NCBI GenBank assembly: GCA_905372875.1
Contig: CAJPQU010000007.1
Location: forward strand, 1 to 24,992
Source: an uncultured Schwartzia sp.
GTDB lineage: Bacteria; Bacillota; Negativicutes; Selenomonadales; Selenomonadaceae
Reading direction: 5' to 3'
DNA: 24,992 nucleotides
Part shown: piece by piece, positions 1-6,981 of the stretch
Position numbering within the stretch: position 1 is the stretch's first letter
How the letters are laid out: the number at the start of each line of letters is the position of its first letter
Position numbers and translations under genes: made by a program
Notes under the pieces: generated by a model
Seen by the model: the letters and a program-made list of their open reading frames with translations, nothing else
The model's database searches: none
Told to the model about the DNA's origin: nothing

Positions 1-412
1 CATAGTCACCGATGGAGATGGCTTCATCGGCCAAATAATCCTCAATGCGGGCGTCAAAGCCCTCGTAATGACCGCAGAGAAAGATCAGCTGATCGTAGGC
101 AGCCAATTCCTTCGCTTTTTGCTGGGTAAAAGTGCGCCCGGAAGGGCTCATGAGAAGTACCCGGCGCTTTTGATAAGCAGCCGTCGCCTCGATATGGCGC
201 AGGGCACGAAACATCGGCTCCGGCTTCAGCACCATGCCGCTGCCGCCGCCAAAGGGAGAATCGTCCACCTGCTTGTGTTTATCAAAAGCAAAATCCCGCA
301 GATTCGTTATCTGAATGTCAAGGAGTCCTCGTTCTACCGCGCGTTTCGTGATGCTTTCCCCAAAGGGGCCGGCAAACATAGCAGGAAATAAAGATACAAT
401 GTCAATTCGCAT
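1..412 (-). CDS. trmD: tRNA (guanine-N1-)-methyltransferase TrmD, N-terminal part
   Basis: TrmD methylates N1 of G37 next to the anticodon in tRNAs that read C- or G-starting codons, using S-adenosylmethionine, and prevents +1 frameshifting. My reverse-strand translation starts MRIDIVSLFP and contains DSPFGGGSGMV, LMSPSGRTFTQ and GHYEGFDARIEDYL, all hallmarks of the SPOUT-fold TrmD family (the GHYEG loop is part of the knotted SAM site). The ATG at 412-410 directly abuts the rimM stop (TAAATG), so the two are probably translationally coupled. The gene runs off the left edge after about 137 codons; the C-terminal tRNA-binding part is outside the window. It is the last visible gene of the ffh-rpsP operon. 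Confidence 0.96.
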   Translation of the reverse strand, partial: MRIDIVSLFPAMFAGPFGESITKRAVERGLLDIQITNLRDFAFDKHKQVDDSPFGGGSGMVLKPEPMFRALRHIEATAAYQKRRVLLMSPSGRTFTQQKAKELAAYDQLIFLCGHYEGFDARIEDYLADEAISIGDY

Positions 413-934
413 TTATGTCATCTCTTCCATGAGGTGCACCACCATTTTTCCTTCTCCCAACGAAATCTGCCGCACTACGGATTTTAGAGCTGGAACTAAG
501 AGTTGCTTCGCTTGTCCGGGTACTTCTACTACATAAACGTCATTACTTCCCGTCTGAAGCACGTCCGTGATCTCTCCTAAGAGATGTCCTTCCTCATCTT
601 CCACCCGCAAACCGATGATATCAAAGGTATAATATTCTCCTTCTCGCAGGGGAACCGCCTCGGCTCGATCGACAGTTAAAAGTCGTCCGGTCAGAGCCGA
701 AGCCATTTCCCGAGAATCGTACCCGGCAAAGCGGAGTAAGATCGTATCGTTTTGGTAACGCACCCCTACGATGGTCAGGCGTTCTTCGCCCACATAGACC
801 TGCTTCATGCCGCGGAACCGTTCGGGAAAATCCGTCATCGGGAAGACCCGCACCTCGCCCCAAAGGCCATGAGGTGCTCCGGCCTTCCCGATGATAACCC
901 GCCGTTTAGCTTCGGATGGCAATGACTTTGTCAT
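413..934 (-). CDS. rimM: 16S rRNA processing factor RimM
   Basis: RimM helps maturation of the 30S head domain and binds ribosomal protein S19. The protein has the usual two-domain plan: an N-terminal beta-barrel starting with VIIGKAGAPHGLWGEVRVFP and a C-terminal PRC-barrel region containing YYTFDIIGLRV, TGSNDVYVV and LLVPAL. The ATG at 934 gives 173 residues, close to the family length, and overlaps the end of ylqD by 29 bases. An in-frame ATG at 955 would add only seven residues and has no better ribosome site, so the start is uncertain by that much. It sits between ylqD and trmD, the standard Bacillus order, which supports the call strongly. Confidence 0.95.
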   Translation of the reverse strand: MTKSLPSEAKRRVIIGKAGAPHGLWGEVRVFPMTDFPERFRGMKQVYVGEERLTIVGVRYQNDTILLRFAGYDSREMASALTGRLLTVDRAEAVPLREGEYYTFDIIGLRVEDEEGHLLGEITDVLQTGSNDVYVVEVPGQAKQLLVPALKSVVRQISLGEGKMVVHLMEEMT

Positions 935-1313
935 CTTCAATGAGAACCTCGACATTCATGATCTCGCGGAAGTTATCGCCGATTTTGACCTCCACCTGAC
1001 GTTCCATGGTACCTTGGATAATCTCTGCCCCAGTGGCTAATTTTTTCGCGTCCGCCAACTTCTGTTCCGCCTGTGCCTTAAAGTCAATGCGCTTTTGCCG
1101 CTCCATCCCGAAATGCTGGCGAATGGCCTGAAGCCTCTGTAAATCATTTTGCGCCTGCTCGGCAATCACTTTTTTCTCTTCAATATCGAGCTGCTGCAGC
1201 TCCAATCCCACCTGCTCAATATTCTGCGTCAGTTCATCCACAATACGCTTTCTTAATGTATCCGTCAGTTTTGCTTTGATGGTGACCGGCGCCTTGATCG
1301 TAATACTGTCCAT
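906..1313 (-). CDS. ylqD: YlqD family protein
   Basis: This is the conserved, functionally uncharacterised YlqD protein found between khpA and rimM in many Firmicutes. The 135-residue product begins MDSITIKAPVTIKAKLT, has a long charged central stretch (about residues 25-95, rich in Glu, Gln, Lys and Leu) that should form a coiled coil, and ends in a short beta-rich segment (VEVKIGDNF, VEVLIEDDKVIAI). The ATG at 1313 is preceded by AAGGAG with a six-base gap; a GTG at 1328 in the same frame lacks such a site, so 1313 is preferred. No enzymatic motif is visible. A terminator-like hairpin lies just upstream, so its expression may be lower than that of rpsP and khpA. Confidence 0.85.
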   Translation of the reverse strand: MDSITIKAPVTIKAKLTDTLRKRIVDELTQNIEQVGLELQQLDIEEKKVIAEQAQNDLQRLQAIRQHFGMERQKRIDFKAQAEQKLADAKKLATGAEIIQGTMERQVEVKIGDNFREIMNVEVLIEDDKVIAIRS

Positions 1314-1346
1314 GGATATCTCCTTCACCTTTCACTATTTCATTCC

Positions 1347-1396
1347 ACGAAAGAAAACAGCGGCAAGCCTTCCCCGCGAGGAAGGCGTCTGCCGCT
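1347..1396 (-). terminator. Hairpin with U-rich tail between khpA and ylqD
   Basis: On the minus strand, AGCGGCA (1396-1390) pairs with TGCCGCT (1365-1359) and GCCTTCC (1386-1380) pairs with GGAAGGC (1373-1367), giving two stacked 7-bp stems with a 6-base loop. This is followed by GTTTTCTTTC. It has the form of an intrinsic terminator placed inside the operon, in the 117-base gap after khpA. It probably acts as a partial terminator or an RNA-end stabiliser, since ylqD, rimM and trmD have no obvious separate promoter. Confidence 0.65.
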
Positions 1397-1430
1397 TCCG
1401 TAAGGAAACGCCATCATCGCGTGCGTCCCC

Positions 1431-1658
1431 CTACACAATCTCTACCGTGACTTTTTTGTTTTCCCGGGTAGCAGCCGCTTTGACGACAGTTCGCAACGCT
1501 TTCGCAATGCGGCCCTGCCGGCCAATGACCTTCCCCATATCGTCCGGAGCAACGTGCAACTGAAAAACAATGCCCCGATCATCGCCGGATTCCTCCACGA
1601 TAACCTGCTCCGGATGATCCACTAAGGATTTGGCTATGATCTCGACAATCTCTTTCAT
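1431..1658 (-). CDS. khpA: KH-domain RNA-binding protein KhpA (YlqC)
   Basis: KhpA is a small single-KH-domain RNA-binding protein that partners with KhpB (Jag) in Firmicutes and is linked to cell elongation and RNA regulation. The 75-residue product starts MKEIVEIIAKSLVDHPEQV and contains the KH core with the GRQG loop (VIGRQGRIAKALRTVV) that contacts nucleic acid. The ATG at 1658 follows GAGG with an 8-base gap and lies 16 bases after the rpsP stop, so the long open frame upstream that overlaps rpsP is not real coding. Position after rpsP is the normal Firmicute arrangement. Confidence 0.95.
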   Translation of the reverse strand: MKEIVEIIAKSLVDHPEQVIVEESGDDRGIVFQLHVAPDDMGKVIGRQGRIAKALRTVVKAAATRENKKVTVEIV

Positions 1659-1674
1659 GCGGATATCCTCTTTC

Positions 1675-1950
1675 TCACTTCTTCCCGTGTTTCTGGGCGT
1701 CGAATTTCGCCATGATTCCCTGCTTCTTGAGGAGCGAACGGACGGTATCCGTCGGCTGTGCCCCCTTCTGCATCCAGTCGAGAACCTTCGCTTCATCAAT
1801 ACGGACGACAGCCGGTTCCTTTGTGGAATCATAGTTGCCTAAAATCTCGATGAAACGGCCATCGCGCGGGAAGCGGGAATCCGCCACCACAATACGATAG
1901 AAAGGATGCTTTTTAGCTCCCATCCGATTTAAACGAATCTTTACTGCCAT
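1675..1950 (-). CDS. rpsP: 30S ribosomal protein S16
   Basis: S16 is a primary assembly protein of the small ribosomal subunit. The 91-residue product begins MAVKIRLNRMGAKKHPFYRI and continues VVADSRFPRDGRFIE, which is diagnostic of the family, followed by the LDWMQKGAQPTDTV segment. A near-perfect ribosome binding site (AAGGAGGTG, five bases before the ATG) fits a highly expressed ribosomal protein. It lies 45 bases after ffh and is followed closely by khpA. Length is normal for the bacterial family, with a short basic tail. Confidence 0.98.
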   Translation of the reverse strand: MAVKIRLNRMGAKKHPFYRIVVADSRFPRDGRFIEILGNYDSTKEPAVVRIDEAKVLDWMQKGAQPTDTVRSLLKKQGIMAKFDAQKHGKK

Positions 1951-1995
1951 AAAATCACCTCCTTAAAAAATCTAAAAATCCTGTAGCCACATATG

Positions 1996-3351
1996 TTAAT
2001 GCAAAAAGGGCAACTTGAATCGCCCCAATCCCATAGGACCACTTTGCAGCTTCGTCATTTTTTTCATCATTTTCCGCATTTCGGCAAACTGTTTGAGGAC
2101 TTTATTGACTTCCTGCACCCGAGTGCCGCTCCCCATGGCGATGCGCTTGCGACGGCTGCCGTTGAGAAGGTTGACGTCGGCACGTTCTTTGGGTGTCATA
2201 GATCGAATGATGGCCTCTACATGCTTGATCTCTTTGCCGTTGAGGTCAACGTTCACACCCTCCAACTGCTTTTTGATATTTCCCATCCCCGGCAGCATCC
2301 CTAAAATCTGCTCGAAGGACCCCATCTTCCGCACCTGTTGGAGTTGGCTCAAAAAGTCATCTAAGGTAAATTCGTCCTTGCGAAACTTCTTCTCCATCTT
2401 CTTGGCTTCTTCAAGATCGTAGACAGTCTGCGCCTTCTCGATGAGAGAAAGGACATCGCCCATACCCAAGATGCGCGAAGCCATGCGGTCAGGATGGAAA
2501 GGCTCCAAAGCCTCCAATTTTTCCCCCATTCCCACGAATTTGATGGGACAGCCGGTCACCGCTTTGACGGAAAGGGCCGCCCCGCCACGGGCGTCGCCAT
2601 CCATCTTGGTGAGCACGACCCCGTCAAGGCCCAGGTCTTCATTGAAAGAAGCCGCGACATTAACCGCATCCTGTCCGGTCATGGCATCTACCACTAAAAG
2701 GATTTCATGAGGGCGTACTTCCCTTTTAATGGCTTTTAGCTCTTGCATGAGCTCCTCATTGACATGGAGGCGACCAGCCGTGTCAATAATAATGACGTCA
2801 GCCGCGTGCGCATTGGCATATGGAACGGCAGCCCCAGCGATCGTCACCGCATCCGTCCCCGATTCCATGGAAAAAACTGGCACGTCAAGCTGTTCGCCCA
2901 GAACTTGCAGCTGTTTCACGGCCGCCGGCCGATAGATATCATCCGCCACCAAAAGAGGACGCTTCCCTTGTTTTTTCAAGCTGAGAGCTAATTTCCCCAC
3001 TGTGGTGGTCTTTCCTGCCCCTTGCAGCCCCACCATCATGATGACGGTAGGTGGAGTCGGAGAGATATTGAGACGGCTTTGTGTCCCCCCCATCAGGGCC
3101 GTCAATTCCTCATCGACAATCTTAATGACGGCCTGGGCTGGGGTCAGGGTATCCAAGATATTCTGTCCCACGGCCCGTTCTTTAACTTTGTTGATAAAGT
3201 CCTTAACGACTTTAAAATTTACGTCCGCTTCCAAAAGGGCCATCCGCACGTCACGCATGGCTTCGTTTACCTCTTTCTCCGTCAGTTTTCCGTGTCCCCG
3301 CAGTTTTTTGAACGTCGCCTGCAAGCGCTCGGATAATCCTTCGAATATCAT
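1996..3351 (-). CDS. ffh: Signal recognition particle GTPase Ffh
   Basis: Ffh binds SRP RNA and signal sequences of nascent membrane proteins and delivers ribosomes to FtsY. The 451-residue product has the N domain (residues 1-90), the G domain with P-loop GLQGAGKTT at 108-116, DTAGR at 189-193 and TKMD at 247-250, and a methionine-rich M domain from about 300 (GSFEQILGMLPGMG, RKMMKKM). The ATG at 3351 follows GGGAGGTG by five bases and overlaps the ylxM stop as ATGA, so the two genes are coupled. The 15 residues that could be added upstream overlap ylxM and are not needed. No SRP RNA gene is visible nearby. Confidence 0.98.
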   Translation of the reverse strand: MIFEGLSERLQATFKKLRGHGKLTEKEVNEAMRDVRMALLEADVNFKVVKDFINKVKERAVGQNILDTLTPAQAVIKIVDEELTALMGGTQSRLNISPTPPTVIMMVGLQGAGKTTTVGKLALSLKKQGKRPLLVADDIYRPAAVKQLQVLGEQLDVPVFSMESGTDAVTIAGAAVPYANAHAADVIIIDTAGRLHVNEELMQELKAIKREVRPHEILLVVDAMTGQDAVNVAASFNEDLGLDGVVLTKMDGDARGGAALSVKAVTGCPIKFVGMGEKLEALEPFHPDRMASRILGMGDVLSLIEKAQTVYDLEEAKKMEKKFRKDEFTLDDFLSQLQQVRKMGSFEQILGMLPGMGNIKKQLEGVNVDLNGKEIKHVEAIIRSMTPKERADVNLLNGSRRKRIAMGSGTRVQEVNKVLKQFAEMRKMMKKMTKLQSGPMGLGRFKLPFLH

Positions 3352-3707
3352 GGTTCCACCTCCCATCCTCGGGCCGTAAAGGGCGACAGTCGGCACAAGA
3401 TCGCGTCCCGCCCCGCCTCATCCTTCACCGCAAGATTTTTCAGCGCGTCGTATATCTCCGCCAGCGCAGCCTGCTCTTCCCGTTGACGCTGCCAGAGCCC
3501 CAATCGCGCCTCATATTCCGCTAAAACCGCCTCGCCCCGTCGTATCGTGTCATAGGCCGCTTGTCGTGAAATGCCTAACGCATCACCGATCTCCGACAAA
3601 GACAAATCTTCAAAAAGATACATCGTCAGACAATGCCGCTGCTTCTCCGTCAATAATGCGCCGTAGAGATCAAACAGCGCCGAATGATAAAGACGCATTT
3701 CCATCAT
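3348..3707 (-). CDS. ylxM: YlxM-family helix-turn-helix protein
   Basis: YlxM (UPF0122) is a small sigma-70 region-4-like helix-turn-helix protein encoded immediately before ffh in Firmicutes and thought to modulate SRP. The 119-residue product contains FDLYGALLTEKQRHCLTMYL, then the HTH segment DLSLSEIGDALGISRQAAY and a helix rich in Glu and Arg. The start is chosen at the ATG at 3707 by alignment with the usual YlxM start; the ribosome site there is weak (GGTGAG), and ATG 3704, ATG 3698 or GTG 3716 are alternatives. The open frame extends further upstream but passes through the promoter, so that part is not coding. Confidence 0.88.
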   Translation of the reverse strand: MMEMRLYHSALFDLYGALLTEKQRHCLTMYLFEDLSLSEIGDALGISRQAAYDTIRRGEAVLAEYEARLGLWQRQREEQAALAEIYDALKNLAVKDEAGRDAILCRLSPFTARGWEVEP

Positions 3708-3761
3708 GTTTCTCACCGGCTCTCTATCTCCATCGGGATTGCCTCCCCTGGCACAAAAGTT

Positions 3762-3790
3762 ATTATAGCGAAAAGGGGTTCTCCTGTCAA
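3762..3790 (-). promoter_or_regulatory. Consensus sigma-A promoter of the ylxM-ffh-rpsP operon
   Basis: Reading the minus strand, TTGACA (3790-3785) and TATAAT (3767-3762) are separated by exactly 17 bases: a perfect match to the vegetative sigma consensus. The predicted start is near 3755, giving a leader of about 48 bases before ylxM. No operator is evident, as expected for a constitutive housekeeping operon. Confidence 0.9.
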
Positions 3791-3899
3791 GGTTTTCCCC
3801 TTGGCAACCCACAAAGGGTATATTATATTTTTCCCGCTGACCCTCACTTTTATTCACTTTTATATACCGCAACATAACAAAAGAAAAAAATTTCATATC

Positions 3900-3928
3900 T
3901 TGCTATTTTCTGCTTTCCATGCTATAAT
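3900..3928 (+). promoter_or_regulatory. Strong plus-strand sigma-A promoter of the putative RNA gene
   Basis: TTGCTA (3900-3905) and TATAAT (3923-3928) are 17 bases apart, and TGC just before the -10 makes it an extended -10. The start would be near 3935. It points away from the ylxM promoter, and no convincing protein gene lies downstream on the plus strand. Confidence 0.8.
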
Positions 3929-3934
3929 GATCAC

Positions 3935-4315
3935 AGTAAAAGGAGGTGGCACCTATCGAAGAACAGTTAGAGGCCACGACCCTGACGAACTGACTGAGCG
4001 GTGCAGTGATGAAAAAAGTGTCGGGCGACAACGGTGACGATACCCGTACCGCAGGCAAAAAAGGCACGGCAGCAGCCACGTTTCGGTTATGGCATTTCGT
4101 CAGCAGGCAGCCAAGAAGATGGATGCCAAAAAGGAACCCGGTTCCTTCGCGAGACTCCCGATCGTCGGGAAGCGAAGACGGCAGAACGGAACTGCCGGTA
4201 ATGGCTTAGCTGGCCAGAATGGATGCGCGGCTCGCTCGAGAGGGCTGCGTAGAAAAATGAATAATGGTTCCACAATTAGGAGAGCGGCTCATGCGCGTGT
4301 GAGCCGCTCTTACTT
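3935..4315 (+). ncRNA. Candidate stand-alone structured RNA of about 380 nt, family unknown
   Basis: This promoter-driven region has no convincing protein but dense base-pairing. The ends can close on each other: 3946-3953 pairs with 4266-4273 (7 of 8 pairs). Internal helices I can draw are 3998-4004/4046-4052, 4091-4095/4123-4127, 4131-4136/4142-4147, 4146-4150/4172-4176 enclosing 4157-4161/4165-4169, 4179-4184/4192-4197, and 4224-4233/4242-4251. (Two of these share bases 4146-4147 and cannot both be complete.) It ends with an 11-bp hairpin. I looked for conserved cores of tmRNA, RNase P RNA, SRP RNA, T-boxes and common riboswitches and did not find them. The genes beyond it on both sides are on the opposite strand, so it is not obviously a leader. 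Exact ends, function and even RNA status are inferences. Confidence 0.6.
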
Positions 4316-4318
4316 ATG
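4281..4318 (+). terminator. 11-bp hairpin ending the putative RNA
   Basis: AGAGCGGCTCA (4281-4291) pairs perfectly with TGAGCCGCTCT (4300-4310) around an 8-base loop, followed by TACTTATG. The U-tract is poor, so it is a weak intrinsic terminator or a 3'-end stabilising stem. It could also serve the radical SAM gene transcribed from the other side. Confidence 0.55.
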
Positions 4319-4390
4319 CGTCTAAACTTTGGGTGCGATAAACCTCCTCAGGCAGTATAAGCAACCGAGCCAATACCTTTGTCTTCCCCC

Positions 4391-5053
4391 TTAACTCGCC
4401 TCATACGCACGTACCCGAAGAGTCAGGCCCCGCGCTTCACATATCGCTCGGCAAGCCGCGATCTCTTCGGTATCCTCGACCTGATCCACCACTGTCATGA
4501 TCACTTGGGGCACATAGGCCTTACAATGTTGGGCGAAGGTCAGCATCGCCTCGTAAGAACCGATGCCAAACCGACTGCAAGTAAGCGCCAGATATCGTTC
4601 TGCGTTGGAAGCGTTCAAACTGATGGAGATAGTATCTAATATTCCCCCGCTGAAATCGGGGGCCGTGTCTCTTTCGTATACAAGATCGGAAAGCCCGTTG
4701 GTATTGACCCGCGTGTTGACCTCCGGATGTTCCTCTTTCACCCAACGCAGTAACGTTACTAAATCCTGAAGACGCATGGTCGGCTCTCCGAAGCCGCAAA
4801 ACACCACTTCATGAATCAGCGGCCAAGGAACCACCGCCAGTTCCGCCTTCACTTCTTCAACGGTCGGTTCATGTTTCAACCAAAGGGTGCTTTCTTCTGC
4901 CATGTGCTTGAGCGGACGTAAACAAAAAGTGCAGGCACAAGGACAGCGGTTCGTCAGATTGACATAAAGACTGCGCTGCCCCACGGGATGGCGCCGCTGA
5001 CTTTCCGCCACCGTAATGTATTCTCCGCCGGTATCTACCGCGTACACAATCAT
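4391..5053 (-). CDS. Radical SAM protein, resembling the TatD-associated family
   Basis: The 220-residue protein has the radical SAM cluster motif CxxxCxxC (CPCACTFC, about residues 38-45), which holds a 4Fe-4S centre that cleaves S-adenosylmethionine, followed by GFGEPTMRL (the GGEP-like SAM contact), VNTNGLSDL and SISLNAS. It ends soon after the core barrel, with no extra cluster domain. Small radical SAM proteins of this kind, often linked to tatD, are of unknown substrate; I recognise the family by its N-terminal YVNLTNRCPCACTFC pattern but there is no tatD in this window. The ATG at 5053 has ACGGAG nine bases before it. It lies 55 bases after ftsW and is the last gene of that run. Confidence 0.85.
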   Translation of the reverse strand: MIVYAVDTGGEYITVAESQRRHPVGQRSLYVNLTNRCPCACTFCLRPLKHMAEESTLWLKHEPTVEEVKAELAVVPWPLIHEVVFCGFGEPTMRLQDLVTLLRWVKEEHPEVNTRVNTNGLSDLVYERDTAPDFSGGILDTISISLNASNAERYLALTCSRFGIGSYEAMLTFAQHCKAYVPQVIMTVVDQVEDTEEIAACRAICEARGLTLRVRAYEAS

Positions 5054-5108
5054 AAAATTCTGCTCCGTTCTTTTGATATCCCCTGTCGGCCTGTTTGGCC
5101 GTATTTTA

Positions 5109-6311
5109 TTATTTAATCCGCCGAATCCGGGGCTTCTCTAAGGGCGTAGACTCGGGTAGGGGGGCTGAAGTTACTACCATTTTGGGCGGTACGCTCTTCC
5201 AGCCGATGTTCAGTAAAATCCCTACCGCCCACAGGCTGACGGCCAAGGAAGACCCGCCGTAACTGATAAAGGGCAGCGGCACACCGATGACCGGTCCCCA
5301 CCCACCTACCATGAACAGATTTCCCACGGCCTGCCCAACGATAAGGATCGTCAATCCAAAAGCCACGTTCTGCCCTAAAGGATCCTTGGCTTTCTGCGCG
5401 ATGCGAATTCCGTAATAAGCAAACGAGGCAAACAGCAAAAATACAAAGACAGCTCCCAAAAAACCCGCTTCCTGGCAGAGAACAGCAAAAGCAAAATCTG
5501 TATGCGCTTCCGGCAGATAATGATATTTACTGATGCCCACCCCCAACCCCATTCCCATTAACCCGCCTGAACCGATAGCCTGCATGGACTGCACCACTTG
5601 ATATCCGGCGCCCTGCGCATCTGCCCATGGATCAAGCATGGCCAGTACACGAAGCACCCGGTAAGGCTGTACGAAACAGATCAAAACCAATAAAAGCCCT
5701 CCAAGCCCTATCATGCAGAGCTTATCTTTCTTTTTCATATTGGAAAAAAGCATCATTACACAGGGCACACCTACTACAATAGCCGCTGTCGCGCCGTCCG
5801 GCTCCCTCTCAATGAGAAGCGCCATGATGCCCAGTAAAAAAAGCTGCGGCGTCAAAAGCAGGCTCGGCCGGCCCATATTAACCCGTGAAGCGATACAGGC
5901 CGCTTCGATAAGTACCGCCACAACCTTCGCAAATTCTGCCGGCTGGATCTGAAACCCCGCTACCGACAGCCAGCGTTGCGCGCCATTGACCGTAGTGCCG
6001 ACGAATAAGACCAAAACCAACGTAGCGAGGACTCCGAAAAAAATGAGCGGCATAAATGTTCGCCAACGATGATAATTGATCCCTATCCCCAGCCAAAGGA
6101 AAAAAATCCCCGCCACTAAATTCAGCCCATGCTTTCGAAGAAAGAAATAAGGCGTGCCGAAATTTGTTTCTGCCAGTACAAAGCTGGAACTGAATACATT
6201 AATGGACCCGATGATGAGAAGGACAGCCACGATGCCCAACACCGCTTCGCAGTCATTCATCCAAAACTTTCTCCCATCGCTCGTTCCCTGCGGCTGCGCG
6301 TCTCCATTCAT
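5109..6311 (-). CDS. ftsW: FtsW-type lipid II polymerase (SEDS family)
   Basis: SEDS proteins polymerise peptidoglycan glycan strands together with a class B penicillin-binding protein; FtsW acts at the septum. This 400-residue protein has about ten hydrophobic segments, starting near residue 22, and contains the family signatures INVFSSSF, VNGAQRWLSV, QPAEFAKV, LPEAHTDFAFAVLCQEAGF and VPLPFISYGGSS. The LPEAHTDF form and the short basic tail suggest FtsW rather than RodA. The usual QPDLGT loop reads EREPDGAT. Its ATG overlaps the trmB stop as ATGA, so it is coupled to trmB rather than sitting in a division and cell wall cluster. Confidence 0.93.
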   Translation of the reverse strand: MNGDAQPQGTSDGRKFWMNDCEAVLGIVAVLLIIGSINVFSSSFVLAETNFGTPYFFLRKHGLNLVAGIFFLWLGIGINYHRWRTFMPLIFFGVLATLVLVLFVGTTVNGAQRWLSVAGFQIQPAEFAKVVAVLIEAACIASRVNMGRPSLLLTPQLFLLGIMALLIEREPDGATAAIVVGVPCVMMLFSNMKKKDKLCMIGLGGLLLVLICFVQPYRVLRVLAMLDPWADAQGAGYQVVQSMQAIGSGGLMGMGLGVGISKYHYLPEAHTDFAFAVLCQEAGFLGAVFVFLLFASFAYYGIRIAQKAKDPLGQNVAFGLTILIVGQAVGNLFMVGGWGPVIGVPLPFISYGGSSLAVSLWAVGILLNIGWKSVPPKMVVTSAPLPESTPLEKPRIRRIK

Positions 6312-6958
6312 GGAAAAATCACCTCGCAGCGATGGATTTTCTCTCCTAAAGCGCTGAATTTCGCTTCATATTCCGTCTCAATATTGTCCAGCCGTCCTTC
6401 CGCGTGAAGATCGTAAGACACATCGGTCACGGTAAACCCCGCGGCAGAAAACTCTCTCAACGAGAATTCGAAAAGCGGCCGATTGTCTGTCTTAAAAAAG
6501 AGGCGTCCGCCCGGCGGTAAAAGCCGCTGATAGCGCGCCAAAAAAGCCCGCTCTGTAAGTCGTCGCTTGGTGTGTCGATTCTTGGGCCATGGATCGCAGA
6601 AATTGATATAAAACCCCGCCACTTCGCCCGGTGCAAAAATTTTTTCCAATTCGTCAATCGGAAAAACCAAGAGACGAACATTAGAAAGTTTCGCCGCGGC
6701 CACTTTCAGCGCTGCTTGGTAGAGAACATCCTGCTGCAGTTCAATGCCAATAAAATCTTTTTCTCGCTCCCGGTCAGCCATCTGACTGATAAAATCCCCT
6801 TTGCCGGTCCCCAGCTCCACATAGAGGAGCGCCTCTCGCCCGAAGATTTCGTGCCATCGGCCACGTTCCTCTTCTCCCGCTGGCCGATCTTTGGGGTATA
6901 CAAAAGAATCAAAATCATGGATAGCCGTATCGATCCACGGCTTCCTTCGCAAACGCAA
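6308..6958 (-). CDS. trmB: tRNA (guanine-N7-)-methyltransferase TrmB
   Basis: TrmB makes m7G46 in the variable loop of tRNA from S-adenosylmethionine. The 216-residue protein has the SAM-binding motif ELGTGKGDF (about 48-56), acidic GIELQ at the end of strand 2, and the catalytic signature NFCDPWPKNRHTKRRL (about 119-134), followed by DNIETEYE near the C-terminus. All are diagnostic. The start is a TTG at 6958, preceded by AAGGAG with an eight-base gap; there is no better in-frame ATG. It begins 23 bases after the regulator gene and overlaps ftsW by four bases. Confidence 0.96.
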   Translation of the reverse strand: MRLRRKPWIDTAIHDFDSFVYPKDRPAGEEERGRWHEIFGREALLYVELGTGKGDFISQMADREREKDFIGIELQQDVLYQAALKVAAAKLSNVRLLVFPIDELEKIFAPGEVAGFYINFCDPWPKNRHTKRRLTERAFLARYQRLLPPGGRLFFKTDNRPLFEFSLREFSAAGFTVTDVSYDLHAEGRLDNIETEYEAKFSALGEKIHRCEVIFP

Positions 6959-6981
6959 AATGAACGCTCCTTACTTAATTC

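Noticed and set aside
3708..3896. N-terminal extension of YlxM by 63 residues
   Set aside because: The extension runs through a perfect -35/-10 promoter, is not like YlxM, and would make the protein far longer than the family.
3935..4315. tmRNA, RNase P RNA, SRP RNA or T-box
   Set aside because: No alanine-tRNA-like end or tag frame, no GAGGAAAGTCC core, no GGAAGGAAGCAGC-like apical motif and no GGTGG-ACC specifier end were found.
4089..4325. 78-codon plus-strand open frame inside the putative RNA
   Set aside because: It is low-complexity, Arg/Lys/Ala-rich and without a ribosome site, and it reads straight through the 3' hairpin. RNA folding explains the region better.
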